A DNA stretch of 64,000 bases from Microbispora sp. NBC_01189 (lineage in GTDB: Bacteria; Actinomycetota; Actinomycetes; Streptosporangiales; Streptosporangiaceae): positions 2,585,501 through 2,649,500 of the forward strand of contig NZ_CP108581.1 of assembly GCF_036010665.1 (NCBI RefSeq), in the 5' to 3' direction. A program made the position numbers and the translations under genes. Each line of letters opens with the position of its first letter. The stretch's first letter is position 1. Of the stretch, positions 1 through 8,729 are shown one piece after another. A model generated the notes under the pieces. It ran no database searches. It had not been told where the DNA came from and saw only the letters and a program-made list of their open reading frames with translations.

Positions 1-2
1 TG

Positions 3-377
3 CGGTGCTTCCGCAACGCGGCGGCCCATCTGCGGCCCGGCGGCCGGTTCGTGGTCGAGGCGTGGGTGCCCGACCCGGCGGCGTTCCGTGACCTGACGTC
101 GCTGCGCCTGCTGTCGGTCGCCGAGGAGGAGGTGGTCGTCGAGGCCGCCCGTCTGTGCCCGGCCGAGCAGCTCATGCACACCACGAAGCTGCGGATGACC
201 ACGAACGGCCTGCGGCTGCTGCCGGCCAACCACCGCTACGCCTGGCCGTGCGAGCTGGATCTCATGGCCCGGCTGGCCGGGATGGAGCGCGAACGGCGCT
301 GGGCCGACTGGTCGGGCACGCCGTTCACCGACGACAGCCGCGCCCACGTGTCCGTCTACCGCGTCCTGGAGGGCTGA
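3..377 (+). CDS. Class I SAM-dependent methyltransferase, C-terminal part (truncated by window edge)
   Basis: The reading frame is already open at base 3 and runs to a TGA at 375-377, so only the last ~124 residues are seen. The first residues read ...HLRPGGRFVVEAWVPDP, the typical beta-strand 5 region of class I methyltransferases; a beta-rich C-terminus follows. The SAM-binding glycine motif lies outside the window, so the substrate cannot be inferred. The stop overlaps the ATG of the next gene by one base (TGATG), implying translational coupling with the diiron/GT2 fusion downstream. Confidence 0.75.
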   Translation, partial: RCFRNAAAHLRPGGRFVVEAWVPDPAAFRDLTSLRLLSVAEEEVVVEAARLCPAEQLMHTTKLRMTTNGLRLLPANHRYAWPCELDLMARLAGMERERRWADWSGTPFTDDSRAHVSVYRVLEG

Positions 378-2416
378 TGCTCCTGCCCGCGCCACGAGGC
401 CCGATCACCGACCGGCTCCGCGGCGAGCTGACCCGCCCGCCGCACCTGTTCGACCCGCTTCCCGACGAGGCGTACGGCGACGAGGAGGACCTCCACCTCG
501 CGTTGTTCGTGTGTTACGAGTTGCACTACCAGGGCTTCGACGGCGTCGACGACCGCTGGGAGTGGCACCCGTCGGTGCTGGCGCTGCGGGAACGCCTGGA
601 GAGGTGGTTCGAGGCCGAGCTGGCCCGGCTCGTGCCCCGCCCGCCCGCGCCCGCGCCGGAGGAGGTGCCCCGGGCCCTGGCGGCCCTGGCCGCCGCCGAC
701 CAGGGTCCCTCGCTCTCGGCGTACCTGCGGACCAGGGCCGATCTCGGCCGGTTCGCCGAGTTCGTCGTGCACCGGTCCCTCTACCAGCTCAAGGAGGCCG
801 ACCCGCACACGTGGGGCATCCCGCGGCTGCTCGGCCGGGCGAAGGCGGCGCTGGTCGAGATTCAGGCCGACGAGTACGGCGGGGGCAGTCCGGAGCGCAT
901 GCACGCCGAACTGTTCCGCGCGACCATGCGGGCGCTCGGCCTCGACGACTCCTACGGCGCCTACCTGGGCAGCGTTCCCGGAGCGACGCTCGCGGTCGGC
1001 AACGTCATGTCGCTGTTCGGGTTGCACCGCCGCCACCGGGGCGCGCTCCTCGGGCACCTCGCGGCGTTCGAGATGACCTCGTCGACCCCCAACCGCCGCT
1101 ACAGCCAGGGCCTGCGGCGGCTGGGCGGCGGCGCCGGCGCGCGCCGCTACTTCGAGGAGCACGTGCAGGCCGACGCCGTACACGAGCAGATCGCCGTGCA
1201 CGACATGTGCGGCGCGTTCGCCGCCGAGCATCCCGGGCTGACCGGGGACATCCTGTACGGCGCCGCCTGCGCGCTCGCCCTCGACCGGATCTTCGCCGAG
1301 CGACTGCTGGGCCGGTGGCAGGCCGGGCGATCCTCCCTCCGGCAGCCACTCGGAACCCCGCTCCAGGCCCCGCTCGGAAGGCCGTTGCGGGACCCGCTCG
1401 GAAACCCGCCCCGGGACGAGCCGGAACCGGCGCCGCCGATCGACTACGTGCTGCCGCTGCGCTGGCGGGACGACACCGGCCTGGAGGAGCTGACCGCCTA
1501 TCTGCGCCGGCTCTCGCGGCACGCGCGGATCGTCGTCGTCGACGGCTCGCCGTCGCCGCTGTTCGAACGGCACGCCCGGCTGTGGCGGGAGATCGCCGAG
1601 CACATGCGGCCCGACGACGACGTCCACGTCGCCAACGGCAAGGTGGCGGGAGTGCTCACCGGCATGCGCAGAGCCCGGAACGAGCACGTGATCATCGCCG
1701 ACGACGACGTGCGCTACGAGATCGCCGCGCTCGGCCGGGTCAGCGCCCTGCTGAAGAACGCCGACCTGGTCCGCCCGCAGAACCACTTCCAGCCGCTCCC
1801 GTGGCACGCCCGCTGGGACAGCGCCCGCACCCTGCTCAACCGCGGTCTCGGCACCGACTATCCCGGGACCTTCGGCGTACGCCGCTCGTTCTTCGCCCGG
1901 ATGGGCGGCTACGACGGCGACGTGCTGTTCGAGAACCTGGAGCTCATCCGGACCGTCCGCGCCCACGGCGGCCGGGAGGCGTGCCCGCTCGACCTGTACG
2001 TCCGGCGCCTGCCGCCCGGCACCCGGCGGTTCTGGTCGCAGCGCGTCCGGCAGGCGTACGACGACCTCGCGCAGCCCGCGCGGATGGCGGTCTTCCTGGC
2101 CGTGCTGCCCGCCGTGGGCGCGGCGTTGTGGCGACGGCGCCCGGAACTGGTGGCGGCGGGCGCGGCGGCGGTCGCCGGCCTGGCGGAGATCGGACGCCGC
2201 CGGGCCGGGGGCCGCCGCGTCTTCCCCGCCACGGCCCCGCTGTTCGCTCCGGTGTGGGTGCTCGAACGTGCCACCTGCAGCTGGGCGGCGCTCACGGCCA
2301 GGGTCCTGTTCGGCGGCGTCCCCTACGCCGGGCGGCGCCTGCGGGTGGCCGCGCACTCGACCCGGCGGCTGCGCCACCGGGCGAACGGGCCGCGCGCTCC
2401 ACTCGCGTCCCCGTGA
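377..2416 (+). CDS. Fusion of heme-oxygenase-like diiron (iron-containing redox) domain with GT2 glycosyltransferase
   Basis: A 679-residue protein whose ATG overlaps the upstream stop. Residues ~30-320 resemble the heme-oxygenase-like iron-containing redox family. The diagnostic helix contains QADEYGGG followed by MHAELF, with later His residues in HVQADAVHEQIAVHD supplying possible iron ligands. A Pro/Leu/Gly repeat linker (PLG-x-PL units, ~residues 325-345) leads to a GT2-like domain (~355-590): VVVDGSPSP strand, a GKVAGV helix and an ADDDV nucleotide-sugar/metal motif. A hydrophobic stretch near residues 570-610 may anchor it to the membrane. Longer upstream starts are out of context because they overlap the methyltransferase. 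The substrate is unknown; a tailoring or lipid/cell-surface role is inference. Family calls are from motifs only. Confidence 0.75.
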   Translation: MLLPAPRGPITDRLRGELTRPPHLFDPLPDEAYGDEEDLHLALFVCYELHYQGFDGVDDRWEWHPSVLALRERLERWFEAELARLVPRPPAPAPEEVPRALAALAAADQGPSLSAYLRTRADLGRFAEFVVHRSLYQLKEADPHTWGIPRLLGRAKAALVEIQADEYGGGSPERMHAELFRATMRALGLDDSYGAYLGSVPGATLAVGNVMSLFGLHRRHRGALLGHLAAFEMTSSTPNRRYSQGLRRLGGGAGARRYFEEHVQADAVHEQIAVHDMCGAFAAEHPGLTGDILYGAACALALDRIFAERLLGRWQAGRSSLRQPLGTPLQAPLGRPLRDPLGNPPRDEPEPAPPIDYVLPLRWRDDTGLEELTAYLRRLSRHARIVVVDGSPSPLFERHARLWREIAEHMRPDDDVHVANGKVAGVLTGMRRARNEHVIIADDDVRYEIAALGRVSALLKNADLVRPQNHFQPLPWHARWDSARTLLNRGLGTDYPGTFGVRRSFFARMGGYDGDVLFENLELIRTVRAHGGREACPLDLYVRRLPPGTRRFWSQRVRQAYDDLAQPARMAVFLAVLPAVGAALWRRRPELVAAGAAAVAGLAEIGRRRAGGRRVFPATAPLFAPVWVLERATCSWAALTARVLFGGVPYAGRRLRVAAHSTRRLRHRANGPRAPLASP

Positions 2417-2490
2417 AAACGGGACGTACGGCGGATCCGGCGCTCCGCCCGTGTCCCGCTGAGGACGGCCGGCAGATCAGGTGGGCGGGG

Positions 2491-2733
2491 TCAGATGGCC
2501 GGGTCGGGCTCGCTCGTCGCGCGGAACCCGACGGCCTTGTGCGAGCCGTCGCAGAACGGCTTGGCCGAGGAACGGCCGCAGCGGCACAACGCGACCGTCG
2601 CCCTGCCCGGATCGATGCACCGCCCGTCCTGCGTGGTGAGCGTGAACGGCCCGCGGACCAGCAGCGGGCCGTCCTCGCACGGCGTCACCGTGACCACCGC
2701 CGCCGTGACCTGCTCGTCCGCATGGCGCTCCAT
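2491..2733 (-). CDS. CDGSH-type iron-sulfur protein
   Basis: An 80-residue protein. The C-terminal half carries CRCGRSSAKPFCDGSHKAVGF, matching the C-x-C-x(n)-C-D-G-S-H ligand set (3 Cys, 1 His) of CDGSH/mitoNEET-type [2Fe-2S] proteins. The N-terminal part (GPLLVRGPFTL, then RATVALCRCG) is typical of short actinobacterial members. It is probably a cytosolic redox or cluster-transfer protein; the specific partner is unknown. It converges on the GT2 fusion gene and seems to be its own transcription unit. The ATG at 2733 was chosen because the region upstream lacks family-like sequence. Confidence 0.85.
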   Translation of the reverse strand: MERHADEQVTAAVVTVTPCEDGPLLVRGPFTLTTQDGRCIDPGRATVALCRCGRSSAKPFCDGSHKAVGFRATSEPDPAI

Positions 2734-2788
2734 ATGAGCACCGTGCCCGGCACGGCGACGGGGTAACCCACGGGTCCTCCAGGTTGGC

Positions 2789-4396
2789 TCAGTCGGCTCG
2801 CGCGCACACCGCCGAAGGACTGAAGGCCCAGCACCCGGACCGTTCGTCGACCGACCCGGCCTGGACGAACGCCTGCGCCCCGGCGAACGCCGCCCGGGGA
2901 GCCGTGAACAGGCCGGGCACACCGGAGCCGGAGGGGCCGGGCACCGAGATCTTCCCGCCCGGCGGGGCGAATGCCCACTGCGGCGTCGCAGGGCTCTCCG
3001 CCGCCCCGCCCGGCACGGTCCCCAGGGGGACTCCGGACGTACGGCTCCGCCAGGGCGCCAGGCTCCAGCAGCCCGCGGCGTAGCCGTGACCGCACCCGTC
3101 CTCGTGGGAGTGGGAGACGAGCGGCGGCAGCGGCAGGTAGCCGGGGATCGCCAGCGGCGCCGACGGCTGGTGCGCGTCGCCCGCCTGTGGCGGCACCGCC
3201 CCGGACCCGCCGAGAGCCAGGGGAATCGTTCCCGTCTGACCGCTCGGGGGCAGCGCCGGCTCGGCCGCGGCAGCCGGCGGCGCGGTGGTGGTCACGATCG
3301 GCTTTGGCACCGGATGCGACCCCTTGGGCGGCTTGCTCTCGGACTTGCCACCGGCCTTCGGGGGATGCGCCGCCTTGGGCGGCTTCGCCGGCTTGCCTTT
3401 CGACTTGTCGTCGGACTTGGGCTTCTCGTCGGACTTGTCCTTCGGCTCGTCCTTGTCCTTCGGTTTGTCCGTGTCCGCCGGCGAGGGCGTGGGCGACGCC
3501 TCCGCACTCGGCGCCGTGCTGGGGGCCGTGCTCGTTTCGGGGGACGGGACGGGCGCGGGGGTCACCGTGATGTCCGGAGCCGGGGTCGCCGTCGCCGTGT
3601 CGTGGGGAGCCGCCGTCGGGCTCGTCTCGGGGTGCGGAGCCGGAGTCTCCTGATCGGTCGTAACGGGCGTCGCCGTCTCCGTGGGAGCGCCGCTCGCGGT
3701 GGGTACGGGCTGCCCGGATCCGGACGGCGCTGGCGCGCCGCTCCCGCCGGATCCGCCGTGCTTGGAGACGCGAGCGGGGCGTGAGCCGTCGGATGTACGA
3801 GCCCCGGCGGGGTCTCCGCCGGATCCGCGGCCCGACGGGTGCGCGGAAGTGTCGGCGGCCTCCCGCGAGTCGCCGCCGGACCCGCCCGACGACCGGTGGG
3901 AACCACCGGAGGAATGGTGGGACGTGCCGCCCTTGCCGGAAGAGCCGGCCGAGGTGCCGGCGGCGAGGCGGGGGGCTCCGGAGCCGGAGTCGCTTCCGGA
4001 GTCGCCCCCGGAGGCCGCGCTGCGTGCCATCCGCGCCCCTCCGCCGGCGGGCGCGGACTCGCGACCGGCGCGGGGGGCGGAATCGCCGTGCGACGCCGCC
4101 GCACGCGCACCGCCGTCCGATCCGCTCGCGGACGCCGTGTGACGCGAACCGCCGCCCGAATCCGCGGCGGAGGCTTCCCGGGCGCCGGACGCGCCGTCGT
4201 CGGGCCGGTCGGCGGAGTCGTCCGCGTGTCCGGCGGCGAGGTCGAGGGGGATGGATCCGTCCGAAGAGGAGCCGTGGCCGGGCTCCGCCACGGCGGTCCA
4301 GGGTTGCGCGGCGACGGCGCCGGCCGTGGCGGAGACCGCGGCCAGGAGCAGGCCGGAGACCAGTTTGGCGCGTCGAGGGGAAATTCGGGGGGGCAT
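2789..4396 (-). CDS. Secreted low-complexity Ser/Gly/Pro/Lys-rich protein
   Basis: A 535-residue protein. The start is the ATG at 4396, with GAGG about 11 bases upstream; a TTG three codons earlier is less likely. Residues 1-40 form a signal peptide: basic PRISPRRAK, a hydrophobic LVSGLLLAAVSATAGAVAA core, then an Ala-rich cleavage region. The rest is almost entirely low complexity: Ser/Gly/His-rich (~45-220), Pro/Thr/Ala-rich (~220-330), Lys/Asp/Pro-rich (~330-400), then a C-terminal part with four cysteines. No enzymatic motif is seen. It is the last gene of a leftward four-gene operon, 16 bp after the preceding stop. A cell-wall spacer or extracellular matrix protein is inference. Confidence 0.7.
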   Translation of the reverse strand: MPPRISPRRAKLVSGLLLAAVSATAGAVAAQPWTAVAEPGHGSSSDGSIPLDLAAGHADDSADRPDDGASGAREASAADSGGGSRHTASASGSDGGARAAASHGDSAPRAGRESAPAGGGARMARSAASGGDSGSDSGSGAPRLAAGTSAGSSGKGGTSHHSSGGSHRSSGGSGGDSREAADTSAHPSGRGSGGDPAGARTSDGSRPARVSKHGGSGGSGAPAPSGSGQPVPTASGAPTETATPVTTDQETPAPHPETSPTAAPHDTATATPAPDITVTPAPVPSPETSTAPSTAPSAEASPTPSPADTDKPKDKDEPKDKSDEKPKSDDKSKGKPAKPPKAAHPPKAGGKSESKPPKGSHPVPKPIVTTTAPPAAAAEPALPPSGQTGTIPLALGGSGAVPPQAGDAHQPSAPLAIPGYLPLPPLVSHSHEDGCGHGYAAGCWSLAPWRSRTSGVPLGTVPGGAAESPATPQWAFAPPGGKISVPGPSGSGVPGLFTAPRAAFAGAQAFVQAGSVDERSGCWAFSPSAVCARAD

Positions 4397-4412
4397 GAGG
4401 CTCAACCTCGAT

Positions 4413-5165
4413 CTAGGGGGTGGGCCGGGGATCGACGAGGGACTTCCAGCCCGCCGCGGCGAACTCGGGCGTCCCCGGGAGAGCGGCTGCGGGCACGGAC
4501 GGAGGCGTGGGATCGGGGATGTTCACCCAGTCGCCCTTGTTCGTGCCACGCATGTCGGGCGCCCACGCCATGAGCAGGCTCATCGCGTACGGGCTGGAGT
4601 AGACGGGGCCGTTGCCGCCGGCGCCCGTGGTCGCCGTCACCTTGACCAGGACCGACACCTGGACCTGGTCGTCGGAGCGGACGTTCCACTGCACGCCGAT
4701 CGTCTGGGTCCGCAGGGCCGCCCCCGCGGGGAGGTCGCCCTCGACGGGAAGGCCGAGGGTCTCGCGCCAGCCGCGTACGGCCTCGCGCGCGCCGTCGCGC
4801 GCCGCCTTCTGCTGGTCCGGCGGCGCGTACAGCGCGGCGGCCTGCTCCGCCTGGCCGACGTCGAGCGTCCAGGCGGCCTCCAGGGCGGCCGCCGCCGCGG
4901 ACGCCGCGCCGAGCTCGGTCCGGGGGAAGCCGACCGGATAGCCTCCGTCGCCTTCGTGATCGCTGGGCATCGCCAGGGCGACGGCCGGGGCGACCGCCCG
5001 GGCCGGCGTGGCCGGCGGATCGGCGTCCCGGGTCTGCAGCACGATCACCGCCACCGCGACGACGGTGACGACCCCCGCGATCACGACGATCAGGTGCCGG
5101 GGGTCCCACCGCCGGGGTGGTCCGAGATCCCAGTCGAGCTCCGGCTCGGGGAAGATCTGTCCCAC
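4413..5165 (-). CDS. Single-pass membrane protein with extracytoplasmic VirB8/NTF2-like domain (conjugal-transfer-protein-like)
   Basis: A 250-residue protein beginning at a GTG whose bases overlap the stop of the upstream ATPase gene (TAGTG). Residues ~25-46 (HLIVVIAGVVTVVAVAVIVL) form one transmembrane helix. The following alpha+beta domain (~75-250) has repeated Ala-rich helices, then the strands TQTIGVQWNV and QVSVLVKVTAT, resembling extracytoplasmic domains of conjugal-transfer (VirB8/TcpC-like) proteins. That resemblance is by pattern only. Tight coupling to a MinD-like ATPase suggests a shared envelope or secretion role. No other conjugation genes are visible in the window. Confidence 0.65.
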   Translation of the reverse strand: MGQIFPEPELDWDLGPPRRWDPRHLIVVIAGVVTVVAVAVIVLQTRDADPPATPARAVAPAVALAMPSDHEGDGGYPVGFPRTELGAASAAAAALEAAWTLDVGQAEQAAALYAPPDQQKAARDGAREAVRGWRETLGLPVEGDLPAGAALRTQTIGVQWNVRSDDQVQVSVLVKVTATTGAGGNGPVYSSPYAMSLLMAWAPDMRGTNKGDWVNIPDPTPPSVPAAALPGTPEFAAAGWKSLVDPRPTP

Positions 5166-6145
5166 TAGTTGCCCCGGTCCGGCCGCTGTCCGAACGCCTG
5201 CCCCGCCGCCGCGGCCAGGCGCAGGTAGGCGCCGCGCGTGGTGGGCCGCAGCCGGGTCAGGTCGACCTCCGCGCCCTCTTTGAGGTGCGGGTCGAACGGC
5301 ACCCGCACCACCGTGCGGCACCGGCCGGAGAAGTGGCGTTCGAGCAGGTCCACGTCGACGTGTGACTTGGGTTCGACCGCGTTCAGCACCACGATGGCGT
5401 TCCGGACGAGGTGTCCGTGGCCGTGGGCGGTGAGCCAGTCGAGGGTCGCCGCGGCCGAGCTGGCTCCGTCCACCGCCACCATGGTGACCAGCACGATCTG
5501 GTCGGCGAGCTCCAGCGTCGCCCCCATCGCGCCGTGCAGGAGGCCGGTGCCGCAGTCGGTGATGCAGATCGAGTAGTAACGCTCTATCAGGTTGGCGACC
5601 GTGCGGTAGTCCTCCGCGTCGAAGGCCTCGCTCACCGCCGGGTCGGTGTCGGAGGCGAGGACCTCCAGGCGCGCGGACGACTGCGAGGTGAACGCGCGGG
5701 CGTCGGCGTACCGGACGATGTGCGGCGCCTCGGCCAGCAGTGTCCTTATCGTCGCCGCGGTCTCCGACTTGACCTTGATGCCGAGCGTGCCCCGGTCCGG
5801 GTTCGCGTCGATCGCGATCACCCGGTCGCCGCGCAGGGAGGCGAGCGTGTTGCCCAGTGCCGCCGTCGTCGTGGTCTTCCCCACACCGCCCTTGAGGCTC
5901 ATCACCGCGATCCGGTGGTGACCGCTGGCCACGGGAGTCTGCGCCTGGGCGATCAGCGTGCGGCGCTCCAGCTCCGCCGCCGACTCAGACGGGTTGATCC
6001 GGCCACCGGAGAGTTGGTAGACGATCCGCCGCCAGCCGCCGGTGGGTTCGACACGGCGGTTGATGAGCAGGTGCTCGGCCGTGAGGGGCACGCTGTCCGG
6101 AAACTGCTCGGGTGGGGTCGGCGCCGAGGTGCGGATCTCGGTCAT
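5165..6145 (-). CDS. MinD/ParA-type deviant Walker ATPase
   Basis: A 326-residue protein. After an ~75-residue N-terminal extension comes the deviant Walker A motif KGGVGKTT at residues ~85-92, preceded by IAVMSL. An IAIDANPDRGTL strand (switch I/Walker A' region) and an ITDCGTG Walker B-like strand (~residue 195) follow. N-terminally extended MinD-like ATPases of this kind occur in actinobacterial ESX/secretion and conjugation loci, where they energise or position membrane assemblies. It is encoded between the membrane sigma-like gene (80 bp gap) and the membrane protein it overlaps. No ParB or parS-like partner is visible nearby, so plasmid partitioning is unlikely. Confidence 0.85.
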   Translation of the reverse strand: MTEIRTSAPTPPEQFPDSVPLTAEHLLINRRVEPTGGWRRIVYQLSGGRINPSESAAELERRTLIAQAQTPVASGHHRIAVMSLKGGVGKTTTTAALGNTLASLRGDRVIAIDANPDRGTLGIKVKSETAATIRTLLAEAPHIVRYADARAFTSQSSARLEVLASDTDPAVSEAFDAEDYRTVANLIERYYSICITDCGTGLLHGAMGATLELADQIVLVTMVAVDGASSAAATLDWLTAHGHGHLVRNAIVVLNAVEPKSHVDVDLLERHFSGRCRTVVRVPFDPHLKEGAEVDLTRLRPTTRGAYLRLAAAAGQAFGQRPDRGN

Positions 6146-6224
6146 GGTCGGGTCCTTTCACCGAGGACGAGGGGTAACGGGGAGGCGGTCGGCGGATGCT
6201 CCATCGTCAGCGGGTGCTCCATCG

Positions 6225-8729
6225 TCAACAGGTGCTCCATCGCACGGTGGCGGTGCGTTCGCCCTTCGGGCCGTGCATGACGAGCGGCGTCGTCGTCGGC
6301 GCGGGGACCCCGCACCAGTAACGGACCCGCAGCGCACGCACGGTGAGCACGGCGGTGTGCTGGGGCTTGAGCGTTCCACTGGACGGCGCGACCGACAGGC
6401 CGGGAGCCGAAATCCGCCATTTCACCGCTTTGCCGGCGGTCGTCGAGAGAGAGATCGTTCCTCTGCCGAAGGCGTCGAGCGTGATGACGGACGGCGCCTG
6501 GATCCCCCACGAGCCCATCAGCACGGCGGCCGGAGAGGCCGGGGTGTCCGCGGGGGCGGGCTGCCCACCCGCCTGCGAGCCGTTTCCGGAAGAGGCGGTC
6601 GCGGTCGTCTCCGGCCCGCCGGAGGCCCCGTCCGAAGCGCCGCCGGTCGTGCTGCCGTCGGTTCCCGCCGCCCCGTCCGTCGAGACGTCACCGCCGGAGC
6701 CGGTGTCCGAGTCGGTGCCGTCCGTTGCCGCCGCCTTGTCCGCCGGGGTGTCGCCGCCGGCGCCCGTGCCGCCCGTTCCGGCCGCCGGGGTCTCCACCGC
6801 GATGCTCGCGGGGGTGTTCGCCGGGGTGTTCGCCGTCCCCGCGCCGAGAGGGGCACCCGCCCCGGCCGCTCCGGGACCGGCCGTCGTCTGCGTGATTCCC
6901 GCCTCCAGCGGCCCGCCCCTGGGCTGGGGAGCCGGGGCGAAGAGGTTGATTCCGGTCACCGTCCCCGCCGCTCCCGCGATCACGACGATGATGATCCGTA
7001 CGGCGGTCGCGCGCAGCAGCGTGAGGACCCGCGCGAGCATCGCGACGATCCTGATCTGGACGCCGGACGCCGGGCGCGCGGAGCGCTCCAGGTCTTCCAC
7101 CGGCGCCGACGCCAGGGCGGGGACGAGGGCCGCGCTCGTCTCGGGCGCGGGGGCGGGCGCCGCCTCCCTGGCCCTGATCTGCGAGAGCAGGGCGTCGTAC
7201 AGGGGGGTGTCCGGGCCCGGGGGCGTGGCGGGCCCGCCCGGGGAGCCCGGCGCCCCCGCTCCGGCGGCTCCGGGAGGAGCGGTGTGCGCGGACGTCCCGG
7301 ACCGTGACCCGCCCGGCTGGCCCGGCGGCCGTCCCGCGCCCGGCGGCCGGGATGGCCGTGACAAGCCGCGGGGCCGTACGAGGCTCGGCTGCGTGTCCGC
7401 CTGGGAGAAGGGCCGCACCGGTCGCTCCGGCTGGGAGTCGCGCTGGGGGCCGCGCTGGGAGTCACGGCCGCCCTCCGGCTCGCTGTCCGGGACGACCGGG
7501 GACGCCGGGGCCTTCGGCGGGACCACCTTGGATGTCGCGGGGGCGACGGGGGCTGGGGCCGTCCCCACCGGCGCGGTGAGCGGCACCCCGAAGGACGACG
7601 GAGGACGGTGCGCCGACGACGCCGACGCCGCCGCCTGCCCGGACGCGGGCTGGTCCGCCACCCGTGCATCGGGCACCGGCCGATCAGGCACGTCCTGGTC
7701 GGACACGGCCTGGTCGGACACGTCCTGGTCGGGCACCGGCCGAGCCGGTGCGACATCGGCGGACGCGGACCGGCTGGGCGTGCCACGGGTGGCCGGCGCC
7801 TTGACGGGCGTGCTCTGCGTGGCAGACCGCTGGGTGGGCGTGCCGGGCACGGGCGACCGAGTGGTCCCGCTCTGCGCGGACGACGGCCAGGCAGACGACG
7901 GCTGTGGGGACGACGGCTGTGGGGACGACGGCCGGGCGGGTGCGGTGGGGACAGGGGCCCGGCGGAAGGGTACGACCGGGGCGGGGGCGATCGGGGCGGG
8001 GGCGATCGGGGCGGGGGCGGGGCGGTTGAGTGCGTCGAGGAGCCGCTGCCGCGTCTCGGAGGTGAGGTCGGCCACCGGCGGGCGGGAGAGCACCTGCGGC
8101 ACGGTGTATCGGATGTTGATGGGCCGTTTGCAGACCACACAGGTCACGATGTGCGTGAGCAGCGCCGTACGAGCGGCGCCGAAGTCAGCGGCCTCGCTGT
8201 TCTCCTCCGGAAAGACGGCGGCGGCCAGCGGGGCGAGCTCCGGGCAGATGGGACGGCCCCTGGCGAGGCCGTCCAGCGCGCTCACCAGGATCTCCACCAC
8301 GTCCTGCGTGCGCGCGACGAGCCGGCCGGCCTCCTTGGAGGGCAGGGCGAGCACGTGCACGAGATCGCGTAATCCGAGTTCATGGCGGTAGAGCAGGCGC
8401 AGCGTCTCGGCGCCCAAGGGGTCGGCCAGCCGCCACGCGCGCCGCACCGCACGGGGGTCCGGCCCTCCTGAACCCGCGCCCGGCAGGAAGCCCGGCCCCG
8501 GCCCGGTGGCGCACTCCCGGCGCAGCGCGGACAGCAGCCAGGCGCGGTCTGTCACGTTCCCGGGCCGCTCCCGGCCGGCGCACGACCGCATCGCGGCGGT
8601 CACCGCCGTGAGCGTTGCGGATGACTCAAGATGGTAGGACGCGTAGTCCACGAGATGAGCGCCGTGCTCGTCGACCCATGCCATCCCCCGGCCGGGGTCG
8701 AGCGTCACATCCCCGGTGGGCGGGCTCAT
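6225..8729 (-). CDS. Membrane-anchored sigma-factor-like protein with zinc-binding-like motif and extracellular BACON/Ig-like domain
   Basis: An 834-residue protein (ATG 8729; GTG 8735 also possible). Residues ~15-170 resemble a degenerate ECF sigma factor: WLLSALRREC matches the end of region 2, and GAETLRLLYRHELGLRDLVHVLALPS matches a region 4 HTH. A H-x3-C-x2-C motif (HIVTCVVC, ~residue 200) resembles anti-sigma zinc fingers. A ~350-residue Pro/Ser/Ala-rich linker with short repeats leads to a transmembrane helix near residues 576-596 (VRIIIVVIAGAAGTVTG). A second Ser/Thr/Gly-rich stretch leads to a C-terminal ~100-residue beta domain like BACON/Ig modules. It heads the operon. A surface-sensing transcription regulator is the inferred role; DNA binding is unproven. 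Confidence 0.65.
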   Translation of the reverse strand: MSPPTGDVTLDPGRGMAWVDEHGAHLVDYASYHLESSATLTAVTAAMRSCAGRERPGNVTDRAWLLSALRRECATGPGPGFLPGAGSGGPDPRAVRRAWRLADPLGAETLRLLYRHELGLRDLVHVLALPSKEAGRLVARTQDVVEILVSALDGLARGRPICPELAPLAAAVFPEENSEAADFGAARTALLTHIVTCVVCKRPINIRYTVPQVLSRPPVADLTSETRQRLLDALNRPAPAPIAPAPIAPAPVVPFRRAPVPTAPARPSSPQPSSPQPSSAWPSSAQSGTTRSPVPGTPTQRSATQSTPVKAPATRGTPSRSASADVAPARPVPDQDVSDQAVSDQDVPDRPVPDARVADQPASGQAAASASSAHRPPSSFGVPLTAPVGTAPAPVAPATSKVVPPKAPASPVVPDSEPEGGRDSQRGPQRDSQPERPVRPFSQADTQPSLVRPRGLSRPSRPPGAGRPPGQPGGSRSGTSAHTAPPGAAGAGAPGSPGGPATPPGPDTPLYDALLSQIRAREAAPAPAPETSAALVPALASAPVEDLERSARPASGVQIRIVAMLARVLTLLRATAVRIIIVVIAGAAGTVTGINLFAPAPQPRGGPLEAGITQTTAGPGAAGAGAPLGAGTANTPANTPASIAVETPAAGTGGTGAGGDTPADKAAATDGTDSDTGSGGDVSTDGAAGTDGSTTGGASDGASGGPETTATASSGNGSQAGGQPAPADTPASPAAVLMGSWGIQAPSVITLDAFGRGTISLSTTAGKAVKWRISAPGLSVAPSSGTLKPQHTAVLTVRALRVRYWCGVPAPTTTPLVMHGPKGERTATVRWSTC

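Noticed and set aside
155..376. N-terminal extension of the diiron/GT2 fusion
   Set aside because: It overlaps the methyltransferase in another frame, is low complexity, and an ATG coupled to the methyltransferase stop exists at 377.
5165..6145. Plasmid partition locus (ParA)
   Set aside because: No ParB, no parS repeats and no replication genes nearby; operon context is membrane and secretion-like.
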